Of a DNA stretch of 19,284 nucleotides, positions 6,447 to 15,858 are shown in pieces. Every line of letters begins with the position of its first letter. Within the stretch, counting starts at the first letter, position 1. Where the stretch lies: assembly GCA_012522035.1 (NCBI GenBank), contig JAAYLF010000341.1, positions 1-19,284 on the forward strand. Reading direction: 5' to 3'. The notes under the pieces were generated by a model. That model worked only from the letters and a program-made list of their open reading frames with translations. It did no database searches and was not told the DNA's origin. The stretch comes from Clostridiaceae bacterium (GTDB lineage Bacteria; Bacillota; Clostridia; UBA1212; DUPL01). The position numbers and the translations under genes were made by a program.

Positions 6447-8768
6447 TTAAGCTGTAACAACAGCATACCCCATTGCATCTACAGTGGTAGTAGTGTCGGG
6501 AATTATATAACCGATCTTTCCATAGTTGACATATATCTTTGTACCATTGGAATACTCGGTAACATATACTTCATATTTTCCACCTTCATCGGGAACCCTG
6601 TAGTGGTTCACGATGTATTCACTTCTCAAAGGTTTCAAAATCTCTTCTGAAATCTTGTATATTTCAACCACGTCATTAACAAGCAGGCTGAACTGTGAAT
6701 TGAACAATCTGTTATAGTTTGTATACTTCAAATCACCTGTAGGTCTGTACGTAAGCTCGTATGATGGAAACGCACCATATTCAAGACATCTCAGGAATGC
6801 TTCCCATGGGTCGTCCTCGTTGTTAAGAGGATTGCCATAGTAATCTATGATACCGTGATAAACAATCTGTATGAATGGTATTGTTTCATCAAAGACCATG
6901 TTGGCACTACGTACGGTAGGTATGTTCAAAATCTTGTCAGCTGTTGATACAGCATAGGAGTTTCCATAATATACTGAAATTGAATCAAACTCCTCTTTGT
7001 ATTCCTTGAGCCACTTAACATACTTGTCGGCCAATTGAGATCTAAGCAGAGCAGTATACCTGTTGTAATCTGTAAACAGATTGTCACCTACCTGCTGCAG
7101 ATCAAGGTGTTCAGCACCCATTTTTCTGAGTTTTTCAATCTCCTTGGACATAACCTTTTTCTCATAGTAAATCGGACTCAAAACGTAGTTGTCGGTACCA
7201 CGTCTGTAAACGCCGGAGCTGGTTATGCTTTGGAACTGCAGGTAGTGAACGCCAGGCTTCTTAACAACTGAAGATCTTAGAGGAACCGATGCTTTTGGTC
7301 TTCCATATACCAAGAGCAGATTGTTGTCAAAGGAAACCTCAACATTGTTCTCCTTGGCCCAGGAGGTTAGTTTTTCAAAACCTTTCTTTCCACCAAATTC
7401 CTTGTCCGGATTAAACTTCTTGGTTATATTCCCATAATATCCGTCTTTTTGCCAACCGGCAATCGAAAGCCTTATGTCTTCAACACCTTTGGCCTTGAGC
7501 TCTTCATACATCTCGATAACTTCATCGAAGGTTGTCATGACTTTCAGTGAGTCAATAGCTCCACCCCATCTATTCTCGTCACCCATGAAAATCCTAATAT
7601 TCATGCTCTTTGCATTATCAGCAAGTTTTCTCTCGACGCCATATTTGGTTTTCCATGTATCAAACAAGAGCTCTCTTGTCTTGTTGGCAACATCCACATA
7701 GGTGTAACTTCCCTTTTCTTCTGAAGTCTCAATGTAGAACTTCTGCCTTACGTCACCAAGAGTCATGCTCTCTTCAAGAAGCTCATAGTCATCAGAACCC
7801 TTGCTGAGTTTTGTAAAGTAGAACTGTCTATATCTGAAATAGAAGGATATTGAGTAAAGGGGCAGATTCTTGTTGCCAGGATACTCAATAAACAGGGACG
7901 CATTAGCATCGCCTTCCTTAATGTAGCAGGTTACCATTGAGTTCTCTTTTACAACACCGAACACAGGCATTGTTATTGCCCAGCTCTTGAAGTCAGGGTT
8001 GATCAGTTTGTTGAATGTCATGTCATCCCCATATATCTTCTTGTTGTATGAGTCGTAGTTGGTAATCCTGTTGGCATCAAATCTAGTCAGTGCACCACTG
8101 CCGTCAGGGGATACAAAGTATCCGTAATCTTCCTGTCTTGCAGAATTGAAATATGGAAGAACATACAATGATGCAAGCTTTGCAGTTTCATGGGTTTCTT
8201 CAATTCCATTTCTGGGTATGAGGACCTCAAGTCCGTCTTCATGTATATAGAACTCTAATGCAAATCTGATTCCAGTATCGGTCATGTTGTAAATAATCTG
8301 GAGTCCACCATCAATCTTGTTTGCTTTCTTGGTGTGCTTCACCTGGTTAATACCCAGAATGGTTCCACCTTCCTGACCGCTTTTTGTAAATTCAACAAAT
8401 ACAATGGACTTTAAGATCTGCAATACATTCTGGTTTTTCTCATAATATTTTGCTTCTTCCTCGGTAGCTTCAGGCCATCTTCTGAAAACCTGGCCATTTT
8501 TCAGATCGGTAACGACAAGCAGATCCTCGGAGGGTGAATATTCAAGCCTGAACCTGCTATTTTCCGCAACAGTGGTCAACTCAGCATCATCAGGTATTGC
8601 ACTGATTGCGGGTGCAGGATCGGAGAAGTTTAAACCATCCTTGGAAAACTTAACATCGTGCTGCGATCCGAAAGCTACCTTTATAGCTACATAAGCAGCT
8701 AATAAAAGGACCAAAACTACAATAATACTGGTTATTAATCTTTTCGGAATCTTAATCCTATCAAACAA
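6447..8768 (-). CDS. Membrane-anchored DUF5696-type protein, probably glycoside-hydrolase-like (operon gene 5)
   Basis: A 773-residue protein with a basic start and one N-terminal membrane segment (about 11-33) without a lipobox, so an extracellular, membrane-tethered body is expected. I recognise it as the DUF5696 type from general resemblance and its neighbourhood. Residues 70-350 look all-beta, like the sugar-mutarotase-like sandwich that precedes the barrel in several glycosidase families. Residues 360-680 alternate strands and helices like a TIM barrel, with conserved-looking strand ends: RLSIAGWQKDG (433-443), VSFDNN (478-483) and HLDLQQVGDNLFTDYN (554-569). Residues 715-773 form a small beta domain. 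Asp480, Asp556 and Asp562 are the candidate catalytic residues I would test. It starts at TTG 8768 behind AAGGAG and overlaps the upstream gene by 8 bases. The enzyme assignment is inference. Confidence 0.8.
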   Translation of the reverse strand: MFDRIKIPKRLITSIIVVLVLLLAAYVAIKVAFGSQHDVKFSKDGLNFSDPAPAISAIPDDAELTTVAENSRFRLEYSPSEDLLVVTDLKNGQVFRRWPEATEEEAKYYEKNQNVLQILKSIVFVEFTKSGQEGGTILGINQVKHTKKANKIDGGLQIIYNMTDTGIRFALEFYIHEDGLEVLIPRNGIEETHETAKLASLYVLPYFNSARQEDYGYFVSPDGSGALTRFDANRITNYDSYNKKIYGDDMTFNKLINPDFKSWAITMPVFGVVKENSMVTCYIKEGDANASLFIEYPGNKNLPLYSISFYFRYRQFYFTKLSKGSDDYELLEESMTLGDVRQKFYIETSEEKGSYTYVDVANKTRELLFDTWKTKYGVERKLADNAKSMNIRIFMGDENRWGGAIDSLKVMTTFDEVIEMYEELKAKGVEDIRLSIAGWQKDGYYGNITKKFNPDKEFGGKKGFEKLTSWAKENNVEVSFDNNLLLVYGRPKASVPLRSSVVKKPGVHYLQFQSITSSGVYRRGTDNYVLSPIYYEKKVMSKEIEKLRKMGAEHLDLQQVGDNLFTDYNRYTALLRSQLADKYVKWLKEYKEEFDSISVYYGNSYAVSTADKILNIPTVRSANMVFDETIPFIQIVYHGIIDYYGNPLNNEDDPWEAFLRCLEYGAFPSYELTYRPTGDLKYTNYNRLFNSQFSLLVNDVVEIYKISEEILKPLRSEYIVNHYRVPDEGGKYEVYVTEYSNGTKIYVNYGKIGYIIPDTTTTVDAMGYAVVTA

Positions 8769-10836
8769 TGTAACTCAACTCCTTACCGATCTGAATGAAA
8801 AAGTCAAACATCTGCACTGCAAGTCCGTACACTATCATGAACAGTGCTGAAACCGCCGTTACTCCTACAGCAGTAAGGATGGTAACCACTACACCTTTCA
8901 ATGGATGGAAACCATGTACGCCCTTTATGCAGAAGTACACCATCAATCCTACATATATGCTTATGAAGGTATTTGCAAGTGCAAACAACTGAGCCTCACT
9001 TCTGCCAAGAACATTTGTCAGTATTGCCAAAGGAATTGATGTAAGAATGTATGGAACGTGACAGAATGCTCCGCCAATAATAATGTCCCTGAATCTTCCT
9101 TCACCATACATGATGGTGGTTACACCATAGTTGACAATAACTATAACAATCCATGGAAGCAGTGCCCAAAGAATTCGGTTACCCCAGTCTATCATGTCAA
9201 GCGATACACCATCTCTGTATATGAAGCTTGTTAATACGATTGAAAGCAGCTCGGATATTACATAAAGAATCATGATGCCGAACATGTCTCCGTAATAACC
9301 CATGCCTTCATATCTGATTTCATCAAATCCATCGATTGGATGTCTGGCTACATAAACCATTCTCTTGAAGAAATTCTTAATAGGAGTAAACCAGGTAATC
9401 TTTTCTGGCTTCGGTCCAAGTCTCCTTCTTCTTCGTCTAATAACGCTTACTAAAGTGGATATTCCTATGAGCAGCAAAACAACAACAGTTGCTATGATGG
9501 AAAAATAGCTCTTGATAAACTCGGCTCTCTGCTCTTCAAAAGCGGTTGAGTAAAGATCAGGGTCCTCGGCTTCATAATACAGCTTCATGGCTTCCTTAAA
9601 CTCATCCTTTCTCATATGGATGGTTCCCATGGACTGAAGCGCAAGCCTGTAGTAGTTGTCTTGATCAAGAACCTTTTGCCACTGTGCATAAGATTCGTCG
9701 TAGTGTCCTTCAGAGAACAGCTTGTTTGCACTGTGAACCGTCTTTGCATATTCCGTAGGTCTGAATACGGTTATAACACCTGTTCTGGAGTCTACAACGT
9801 ATACCCTTCCCTGATCATCAACCTCTATTGATGTAGGCTGAGAGTACTGACCGTAACCGGTTCCCAATGAACCCCATACAAACAGGTTCTGACCCCATTC
9901 GTCAAACTGATAGATTCGACCATAAGTAGAATCTATAAGGTACATGTTGTTGTATTTGTCAACAGTCACGTCTACAAAAACCTGAGACTGTCCTGCTCCT
10001 TGCGTTATACTTGTGTCGTTAAAGTTGCGACCGTCATAAAGAACGTCAGCACCAGCAAAGTTAATTTTTCTAAGCTGTGCAGAAGTACTGGTTGTTGTAG
10101 CGTAAATGTACTGGTCTTCACTAATATATATATTTGAAAATGTGTAAGGCAGATTAACTATCTGACCCTTTCTGTCTTCTCTAGACCAAAGAAGTCTAGC
10201 CAAGGCATCCCAGAAGCTCAGTATGACCCTGTTGGTTCCGAAGAAGTTTCTAAACTGTCCATCAGGACCAAGGAGTATGATGCCTCGGTATTCACCAATA
10301 GATGTAACGTATATATATCCTCTGTTGTCCTTGATAACTTTTTGAGGCTGATAGCTGAAATCTTCTCCCAAAAGCTCATCTTCAGGTGTTAGATATGAGT
10401 ATCTGAAGTTTCCTCTTTCGGTAAACTCAACCAGTCTCTTGTTTCCTGCATCCACAACAAGAATTGTTCCATCTGGATCGACGTAAACACATGTCGGATC
10501 AGAAAGTGTGGATGGATCGTTTGGACCTTCGCCCTTTATATCAAACAGGAACTCATGCTCAGGACTCAGAACAACAATTCTGTTGTTACCTGAGTCGGCT
10601 ATATAAATATTGCCGTTTTCAGCTATGAAAATATCCTTTGGATTCTTGAGTTTCCCTTCCTCCACAGTCTTGAACTCAATAATCTTATCTGGCACATAAG
10701 CAGCGGGAGTAGGTAAAGCCCATCCATCTTCCGTCAAAAAGTAGTTTGCGTAAGGTGTGGCTGCAGTAACCGGGATGATAGACGTTACAATTAAAGCAAC
10801 TAGAATTGCCAAACAAATGAATTTTTTTCTCCTCAT
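8761..10836 (-). CDS. Secreted NHL-propeller / TPR-like / Yip1-domain membrane protein (operon gene 4)
   Basis: A 691-residue protein with four parts. Residues 1-26 are a signal peptide ending TAA. Residues about 55-360 contain repeated NHL-type blades: NPKDIFI..GNIYIADSGNNRIVVL, DPTCVYVDPDGTILVVDAGNKRLVEF, VDKYNNMYLIDSTYGRIYQF and QPTSIEVDDQGRVYVVDS. Residues 361-430 are helical and TPR-like. A membrane helix (443-466) is followed by seven basic residues in eight (positive inside), which puts the propeller outside the cell. Residues 480-690 hold a further four or five membrane segments with the HPIDGFDEIRYE entry typical of Yip1-family domains. No catalytic residues are evident; the propeller probably binds glycan or protein. 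It lies between the MalG-type permease (17-base gap) and DUF5696 (8-base overlap). This arrangement suggests an assembly or sensing subunit, but the function is unknown. Confidence 0.85.
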   Translation of the reverse strand: MRRKKFICLAILVALIVTSIIPVTAATPYANYFLTEDGWALPTPAAYVPDKIIEFKTVEEGKLKNPKDIFIAENGNIYIADSGNNRIVVLSPEHEFLFDIKGEGPNDPSTLSDPTCVYVDPDGTILVVDAGNKRLVEFTERGNFRYSYLTPEDELLGEDFSYQPQKVIKDNRGYIYVTSIGEYRGIILLGPDGQFRNFFGTNRVILSFWDALARLLWSREDRKGQIVNLPYTFSNIYISEDQYIYATTTSTSAQLRKINFAGADVLYDGRNFNDTSITQGAGQSQVFVDVTVDKYNNMYLIDSTYGRIYQFDEWGQNLFVWGSLGTGYGQYSQPTSIEVDDQGRVYVVDSRTGVITVFRPTEYAKTVHSANKLFSEGHYDESYAQWQKVLDQDNYYRLALQSMGTIHMRKDEFKEAMKLYYEAEDPDLYSTAFEEQRAEFIKSYFSIIATVVVLLLIGISTLVSVIRRRRRRLGPKPEKITWFTPIKNFFKRMVYVARHPIDGFDEIRYEGMGYYGDMFGIMILYVISELLSIVLTSFIYRDGVSLDMIDWGNRILWALLPWIVIVIVNYGVTTIMYGEGRFRDIIIGGAFCHVPYILTSIPLAILTNVLGRSEAQLFALANTFISIYVGLMVYFCIKGVHGFHPLKGVVVTILTAVGVTAVSALFMIVYGLAVQMFDFFIQIGKELSYIV

Positions 10837-10853
10837 TTCTCTCTAAACCTCCC

Positions 10854-11729
10854 TTACTTAATACCTGAATGTGCCATAGTATCCATAACCCTGCTTTGCT
10901 GGAGGATAAACATAATGATACCAGGCAATGTCATGATCAAGGCTGCAGCAGCCTGAGCACCTGCTCTTGCGATACCGCCACCAATGGTCGTCATGAAAAA
11001 CGCCAGAGTCTTGAACTGCTCTCTATATATATAAGTAGTGGCAGTACCAGCATCTCCCCAAATTCCACCAAATGTAAGAATAACAACAGTTGCCTGGGCA
11101 TTTCTGAGCAGAGGCAGCGCAATCTTTGTATACAACTGCCATTCGGAAGCTCCGTCAATCTTGCCCGCCTCAAAGATACTGTCAGGCACCTGATCAAGGA
11201 ACTGCTTCAGCAGGAACAGACATGTAGGATTGGCCAGTCCTGGAATAATGTATACCCAATAAGTATCAACAAGACCAAGCCTGGTATTAATGATATACAG
11301 AGGTATTCCTGCAGCGGCTGCAACAAACATAAGAGCGGTTGTTACAGTTGTAAACAAAGCCTTGTGTCCTGGGAATTTGTGCTTTGAAAGTGGATAGCAT
11401 GCCATTGTGCCTATCCATACCAGTAAAAACAGATATGCAACAGTTATAAATACCGTATTGAACAAATATCGGCTGAATGGTACCAGGCTTTCAGAAGTAA
11501 TGTTCATAAGGTCCGAAAAGTTTTTCGTAGTTGGACTCTTAACGAAAAATCTTGGCGGATACAGGAACAATTCTTCCATGGGTTTAAAAGCGTGGCAGAC
11601 CAGGTATACAAGAGGCAGAAGCGATACTAAAGCACCTATTGATAGAAATATCGTTATGGCTATAGCTCCATAGTCTCTACGCTTTCTCGCACGTTTTAGA
11701 TGTTCTATGTCAACATGTGTCTGTGCCAT
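10854..11729 (-). CDS. ABC importer permease, MalG type (CUT1), operon gene 3
   Basis: A 291-residue permease with about six membrane segments and the EAA loop FEAGKIDGASEWQLYTKIALP (186-206), close to the family consensus. Its length is typical for MalG. The start follows AAGGAG by 9 bases, and the gap to the preceding MalF-type gene is 6 bases. It belongs to the first of the two permease pairs and is clearly a different paralogue from gene 7, which lacks the MFVAAAAGIPLYI stretch seen here (134-146). It should pair with gene 2 to accept cargo from the 1011-residue binding protein. Confidence 0.94.
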   Translation of the reverse strand: MAQTHVDIEHLKRARKRRDYGAIAITIFLSIGALVSLLPLVYLVCHAFKPMEELFLYPPRFFVKSPTTKNFSDLMNITSESLVPFSRYLFNTVFITVAYLFLLVWIGTMACYPLSKHKFPGHKALFTTVTTALMFVAAAAGIPLYIINTRLGLVDTYWVYIIPGLANPTCLFLLKQFLDQVPDSIFEAGKIDGASEWQLYTKIALPLLRNAQATVVILTFGGIWGDAGTATTYIYREQFKTLAFFMTTIGGGIARAGAQAAAALIMTLPGIIMFILQQSRVMDTMAHSGIK

Positions 11730-11735
11730 TCCCTA

Positions 11736-12713
11736 TCACTCCTTCTCTCCAAATACTTTAAATGCTGTACGACCTAGCAGTATTATGATACCTGTCAATA
11801 CCACCGCTATCGCACTTGCGTAGCCAAGCTCAAAACGCTGGCCAGAATAGTCTGACAAGTGCAGCATGATTGTCAAACCTGCATCTTCAGGACTTGGGTG
11901 TCCTACAATTTGCTGGCTGATAGCACCAACCGTAAACGCACCTGTTATCTGCAGTATGGCAGCAAACAAAAGCTGTGGCATAGTCTGTGGGATGTCAATG
12001 TAAATCAAACGCTGGAATCTTGAAACAACACCATCAACAGCGGCTGCGTCATACAATTCTTTGTCAACGTTTGTGAAACCTGCAACGAAGGACAAAAATC
12101 CTGTTCCAAGGCTCGACCATAATGAAATGATAATTATAACAGGCATTATCAGGTTAACGTCCTTAAGCCACTGTATCGGCTCGTATATCAGACCCATTTG
12201 TATAAGTATCGAGTTCAAATATCCCTGGCTGTCATCTGCAAACATAACCAGCCATACAACGGACATCGCAACACCTGCGGTAAGTGATGGCGCATAAAAC
12301 GCCAACACGTAGAATGGTCTTACCTTTGAAGGTATCTGGTTGATAAACCATGCAAAGAAGTATGATGCTATATATCCAACAGGACCTACTATGAAGGCAT
12401 AAAACATGGTGTTGTTAAATGCCTTCAGGAATAGTGGGTCATCTACAAACAAATATACGTAGTTGTCCCATCCTGTAAAAACAGGAGGATTCAAAAAGTT
12501 AAAGTAAGTAAAGCTCAATACTGTAGAAGCAATAAGCGGAATCAACGTAAATATGGTAAACAGTATGAAGAATGGTGCCACAAGGACGTACGACAGTTTG
12601 TAACGCCATATCTCGTGCATTGTATATCCGAATCTCGTTTCTACATTGAAAAATCGCTTCTTGGGCTTTTGTTCGGCTGGGCGCATATTCTTTTCTTTCT
12701 TTTCCTTCTTCAT
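11736..12713 (-). CDS. ABC importer permease, MalF type (CUT1), operon gene 2
   Basis: A 325-residue permease with a very lysine-rich cytoplasmic N-terminus (residues 1-20) and about six membrane segments. The EAA loop is YDAAAVDGVVSRFQRLIYIDIP (221-242), slightly divergent: VV replaces the usual A-N/S after DG. SYVLVAPFFILFTIFTLIPL marks the first membrane segment. The start has only a weak site, a GGGGGG run about 11 bases upstream, so its translation may depend on coupling to the upstream binding protein 17 bases away. It forms the first pore with gene 3. Confidence 0.93.
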   Translation of the reverse strand: MKKEKKEKNMRPAEQKPKKRFFNVETRFGYTMHEIWRYKLSYVLVAPFFILFTIFTLIPLIASTVLSFTYFNFLNPPVFTGWDNYVYLFVDDPLFLKAFNNTMFYAFIVGPVGYIASYFFAWFINQIPSKVRPFYVLAFYAPSLTAGVAMSVVWLVMFADDSQGYLNSILIQMGLIYEPIQWLKDVNLIMPVIIIISLWSSLGTGFLSFVAGFTNVDKELYDAAAVDGVVSRFQRLIYIDIPQTMPQLLFAAILQITGAFTVGAISQQIVGHPSPEDAGLTIMLHLSDYSGQRFELGYASAIAVVLTGIIILLGRTAFKVFGEKE

Positions 12714-12730
12714 TTAATTATATACCCCCC

Positions 12731-15700
12731 TTAATTTGATGAGTCGGATGGATACAACACGGAATCGGTTATGCCAAACTCTTTCTGCTTACGCAGCATT
12801 TCTTTGTTGATTTCCTTGACAGCATCCTCCAATGCAATTCTTGCGTTCTTGCCCTGCAGAATTGTTTGGTTCAGAGCTGTATTCAGATATCTGTGTGTAT
12901 AGTATCCACCTAAGGTATTGTTAGCCTCTTTGAAATGACTCCACTGCTCCAGAATGACGCTCATTTCCTTCTCAGTGTATGGAAGTGTCTTCAATGCCTC
13001 AACATTTGCTGGATTCCATCTGGAAGCAACACCAAATGTAGCCTCAACTTCCTGTCCATACTTGATCTGAACTTCATCGGAAGCCCACCACTGGATGAAT
13101 TTCCAAGCTTCTTCCGGATGCTTTGTCGAACTTATAATTATGCTGCAAGTACCAAGTCCGCCAGCATACCTGACAACAGATCCATCTGCAAGCCTGTGGC
13201 CAGGAATAGGTGCCATGTCCCACTTTCCTTTCAACTCTGGAGCCGCAACCATCAGCTGGCTGAAGAAAGCGTTACCATCAATACCAATGGGTATGGTTCC
13301 ATTTCTGAACCTCTGATAGAAGTGTGCAGCATATGGAATCTTGTACTTGATATACAAATCTGCATATTCCTTGAATGCATTGTATGCTTCAATAGAATCC
13401 AGCGAGGAAGTCATAGCATGTTCGTCATACACGTTCCCACCATGCTGGAACAGGAAAGGAATATAGTTTGCTGGAGAATATGGATAGTAGAAATCGTATC
13501 CCTTCTCTTGCAGAATAGGCAGCATCTCATAAACATCTTCCCATGTGTCAGGAGGGTCTAACTGAAGCTCGTCAACTATGATATCTGTCCTGTAGAACAG
13601 TGCAAACCAGTTCTGTGTCTCGGGGAATGCATAGTAATTGCCCTTGTACAAGTATGGATTAAAAGCATCATCGATATAGCTCTTCTTCAATTCTTCAAAT
13701 CCTTCAAACTGATTGAGTGGCAACAATGCACCTCTTATCGCATACTCAAAAGGTGTTCCCGCACCAACACTGATAGCAACGTCTGGAGCGTTTCCTGCAA
13801 CGTATCTGAGCATTATCTGGCCTTCAACACCACCAGCAACCATGTTAACGTCAACTTTAATACGATAGTCTCTTGTAAACTCATCGCTTATCAGTCTTCT
13901 AAGAATCTCAACATGCTCACGACCGGTTGCAACGTATACTGAAATGGTAGGATAACTATCAATATCTTCGTCCTCAATAACAGGAGCACCTATAGCAGAA
14001 TAGTCTTTTACAAATGACCAATAGAATTTCTTGGCACCAACATAAAGATTCTGCCAGAATCCGCTTCTTGCCTTCTGTGTATAACCCTTGTCGGACAAAA
14101 GCATGTAGTCAAACGCCAAAGGCTGTTCTTTTGCAGCAACAATCGTATTTGAAATACCGGCAATGGTGTCATTGATCTCATTTATGGCACCTGGTACTTC
14201 CTCGGTGTCTTTTGCAAGTGATTTGAACAACTCGGCAGCCACCTTTATTGCAGAGCCGTAGTACGGAGCTTTTCCGCCATTGGCATCTTTTATATTTTCA
14301 TATATCTGATAGAAGTTTTTGCTGTAAGATTCGAGAAGTTCAACAATGTCGGGGATGTATTCCTGAAGATCCCAGTCCATGTTTGACTGAACCGCATAAG
14401 AACCGTCAGCCTGTCTTGTAGCAGCAACAAGCTGGGTTATTCTTCTTACCAATGAAGAAATTGAATCTATGCACTCTTCTATTCTTTGGATATCATGACG
14501 CAAAGGACCAACCTTTGCAGTTATTTCAATCTCGTGCGTTCCTTCTTCCAAATAGAACATAAATGGCTTCTGATCCTTGTCCATAAGAGGTCTCAGAACC
14601 CAACCGTCGGAATATGGGAAACAATACTCTTCCAAATCTTCAAATGGAATAGCACCATCTATCTTTATTTCCCTGTATGCAGCGACATATGTCAAAGGTG
14701 TGCTGTATCTGAAAGACAACTGATACCATCCGGTCTCAGGTACTTCGAAAGTCCATTTGGCACCTGTGCCACCATCCTTCCATCTGGATCCGCCAAAAGT
14801 ATTGTAGCGCAGCAAATCATATGATGGTGGATATGAATAGTAGTCATCATTCCATTCAGATCTTAATGTAATGTCATTCTTCAATACAGGAACCTCAAGC
14901 TCGATCTGCTTTGCTTCCCCTTTATAAATCTTGTCTTCTGAAAATCCATTCATATTCAGATACTCTTCATATGTAGGATTCACAGTGGGAGCTACAAAGG
15001 ATATGGTCTTGATAACACCGGCTTCTCTAGAGAAGGAAATCTCTATGGAGTTTGTTCCCTTCTGAAGAAGAATCAAATAGGGATTCCTGTAAAACCCACC
15101 CGGATGTGTCAGTACAGCCTTCTGCCAACCAAACACTTCTCTTTGCTTTGCTCTGATTTGGTTGCCTTCATCATCATACTTGTCAAAATCGTAGAACTCA
15201 TACATTCTCTTTACCTCAAAGTATGATGACTCAATAAACGGCTGTTTGCCGTTGATGGTAAGACCAATCAACATGTTGGCACTCTTGCCGCTGAACAATC
15301 CGTAAACCAATTCCAAATTGTACAAAGCAGTTTCCGGAACATCAAGGTTGTACACCAGAGTCACTTTTGAAGTCGATGTAACCACAGCTGTTGGATCAGC
15401 TTCCAGTACAACTTCTCCATCAACCACATAAGCTTCAGTAAATGCCTTCACATCACTGTTTATGGTTGATTTCTCCGGTATATAGTCCATTCCTCGCAAT
15501 TCCAGTGGATTGCCTTTGTATAAAGGATATCCGGCAGACAAATATTTGGATAACACTTTTCCGTATTCCAGAAAACTATTATCCAATCTTCGCTCGTTTT
15601 CAATAAAAGGATTAAATTCCATTACATCAGTGTTTCTTTTTTGTTCAAATTGCACTGCTTCCAAATCTTTCGTAAAAATCGAAATAATTATCGCAATAAC

Positions 15701-15766
15701 AAAAAGAACAACCACACTGGCTGTAATTGAATAACGAACAATTTTCTGTTTCTTTTTCTTATTCAT
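12731..15766 (-). CDS. Large membrane-anchored solute-binding protein with two lectin-like modules (operon gene 1)
   Basis: At 1011 residues it is more than twice the usual length of a CUT1 binding protein. A basic start and a membrane helix (12-31) with no lipobox Cys point to transmembrane rather than lipid anchoring. Residues about 100-260 and 290-420 each look like a beta-sandwich carbohydrate-binding module: both contain a VPETxxYxL strand (143-151 and 342-350) and a late L-x-x-G-T-x-x-I-E-I strand (233-243 and 406-415). Residues 420-600 are mostly helical. Residues 605-1000 are a family 1 binding fold, with PTISVYVATG, GNAPDVAI, TWEDVYEMLP, GGLGTCSII and the late HPEEAWKFIQWW helix. It is the first gene after the operon promoter. 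A long-reach receptor that grips glycan with the modules and passes pieces to the binding domain is plausible inference. Confidence 0.9.
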   Translation of the reverse strand: MNKKKKQKIVRYSITASVVVLFVIAIIISIFTKDLEAVQFEQKRNTDVMEFNPFIENERRLDNSFLEYGKVLSKYLSAGYPLYKGNPLELRGMDYIPEKSTINSDVKAFTEAYVVDGEVVLEADPTAVVTSTSKVTLVYNLDVPETALYNLELVYGLFSGKSANMLIGLTINGKQPFIESSYFEVKRMYEFYDFDKYDDEGNQIRAKQREVFGWQKAVLTHPGGFYRNPYLILLQKGTNSIEISFSREAGVIKTISFVAPTVNPTYEEYLNMNGFSEDKIYKGEAKQIELEVPVLKNDITLRSEWNDDYYSYPPSYDLLRYNTFGGSRWKDGGTGAKWTFEVPETGWYQLSFRYSTPLTYVAAYREIKIDGAIPFEDLEEYCFPYSDGWVLRPLMDKDQKPFMFYLEEGTHEIEITAKVGPLRHDIQRIEECIDSISSLVRRITQLVAATRQADGSYAVQSNMDWDLQEYIPDIVELLESYSKNFYQIYENIKDANGGKAPYYGSAIKVAAELFKSLAKDTEEVPGAINEINDTIAGISNTIVAAKEQPLAFDYMLLSDKGYTQKARSGFWQNLYVGAKKFYWSFVKDYSAIGAPVIEDEDIDSYPTISVYVATGREHVEILRRLISDEFTRDYRIKVDVNMVAGGVEGQIMLRYVAGNAPDVAISVGAGTPFEYAIRGALLPLNQFEGFEELKKSYIDDAFNPYLYKGNYYAFPETQNWFALFYRTDIIVDELQLDPPDTWEDVYEMLPILQEKGYDFYYPYSPANYIPFLFQHGGNVYDEHAMTSSLDSIEAYNAFKEYADLYIKYKIPYAAHFYQRFRNGTIPIGIDGNAFFSQLMVAAPELKGKWDMAPIPGHRLADGSVVRYAGGLGTCSIIISSTKHPEEAWKFIQWWASDEVQIKYGQEVEATFGVASRWNPANVEALKTLPYTEKEMSVILEQWSHFKEANNTLGGYYTHRYLNTALNQTILQGKNARIALEDAVKEINKEMLRKQKEFGITDSVLYPSDSSN

Positions 15767-15826
15767 AAGCCCAACCTTCCAAACTTTATTGTTGAAAAAC
15801 TATATATAAGATATAAGACGTATCAA

Positions 15827-15843
15827 GCCCTAAAATATTGGGC
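15827..15843 (-). promoter_or_regulatory. Small inverted repeat in the operon leader
   Basis: GCCC and GGGC flank nine AT-rich bases (AATATTTTA on the minus strand) within the roughly 85-base leader between the predicted transcription start and the first gene. The stem has only 4 base pairs. It could be an operator half-site pair or a leader hairpin, and no matching regulator gene is present in the window. Confidence 0.25.
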
Positions 15844-15858
15844 AAAGTCCACAAAAAC

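Noticed and set aside
10869..11387. A 172-codon plus-strand frame opposite a permease gene
   Set aside because: It is antisense to a clear MalG-type permease, and its Cys/His/Ser-rich composition is what antisense reading of membrane codons gives.
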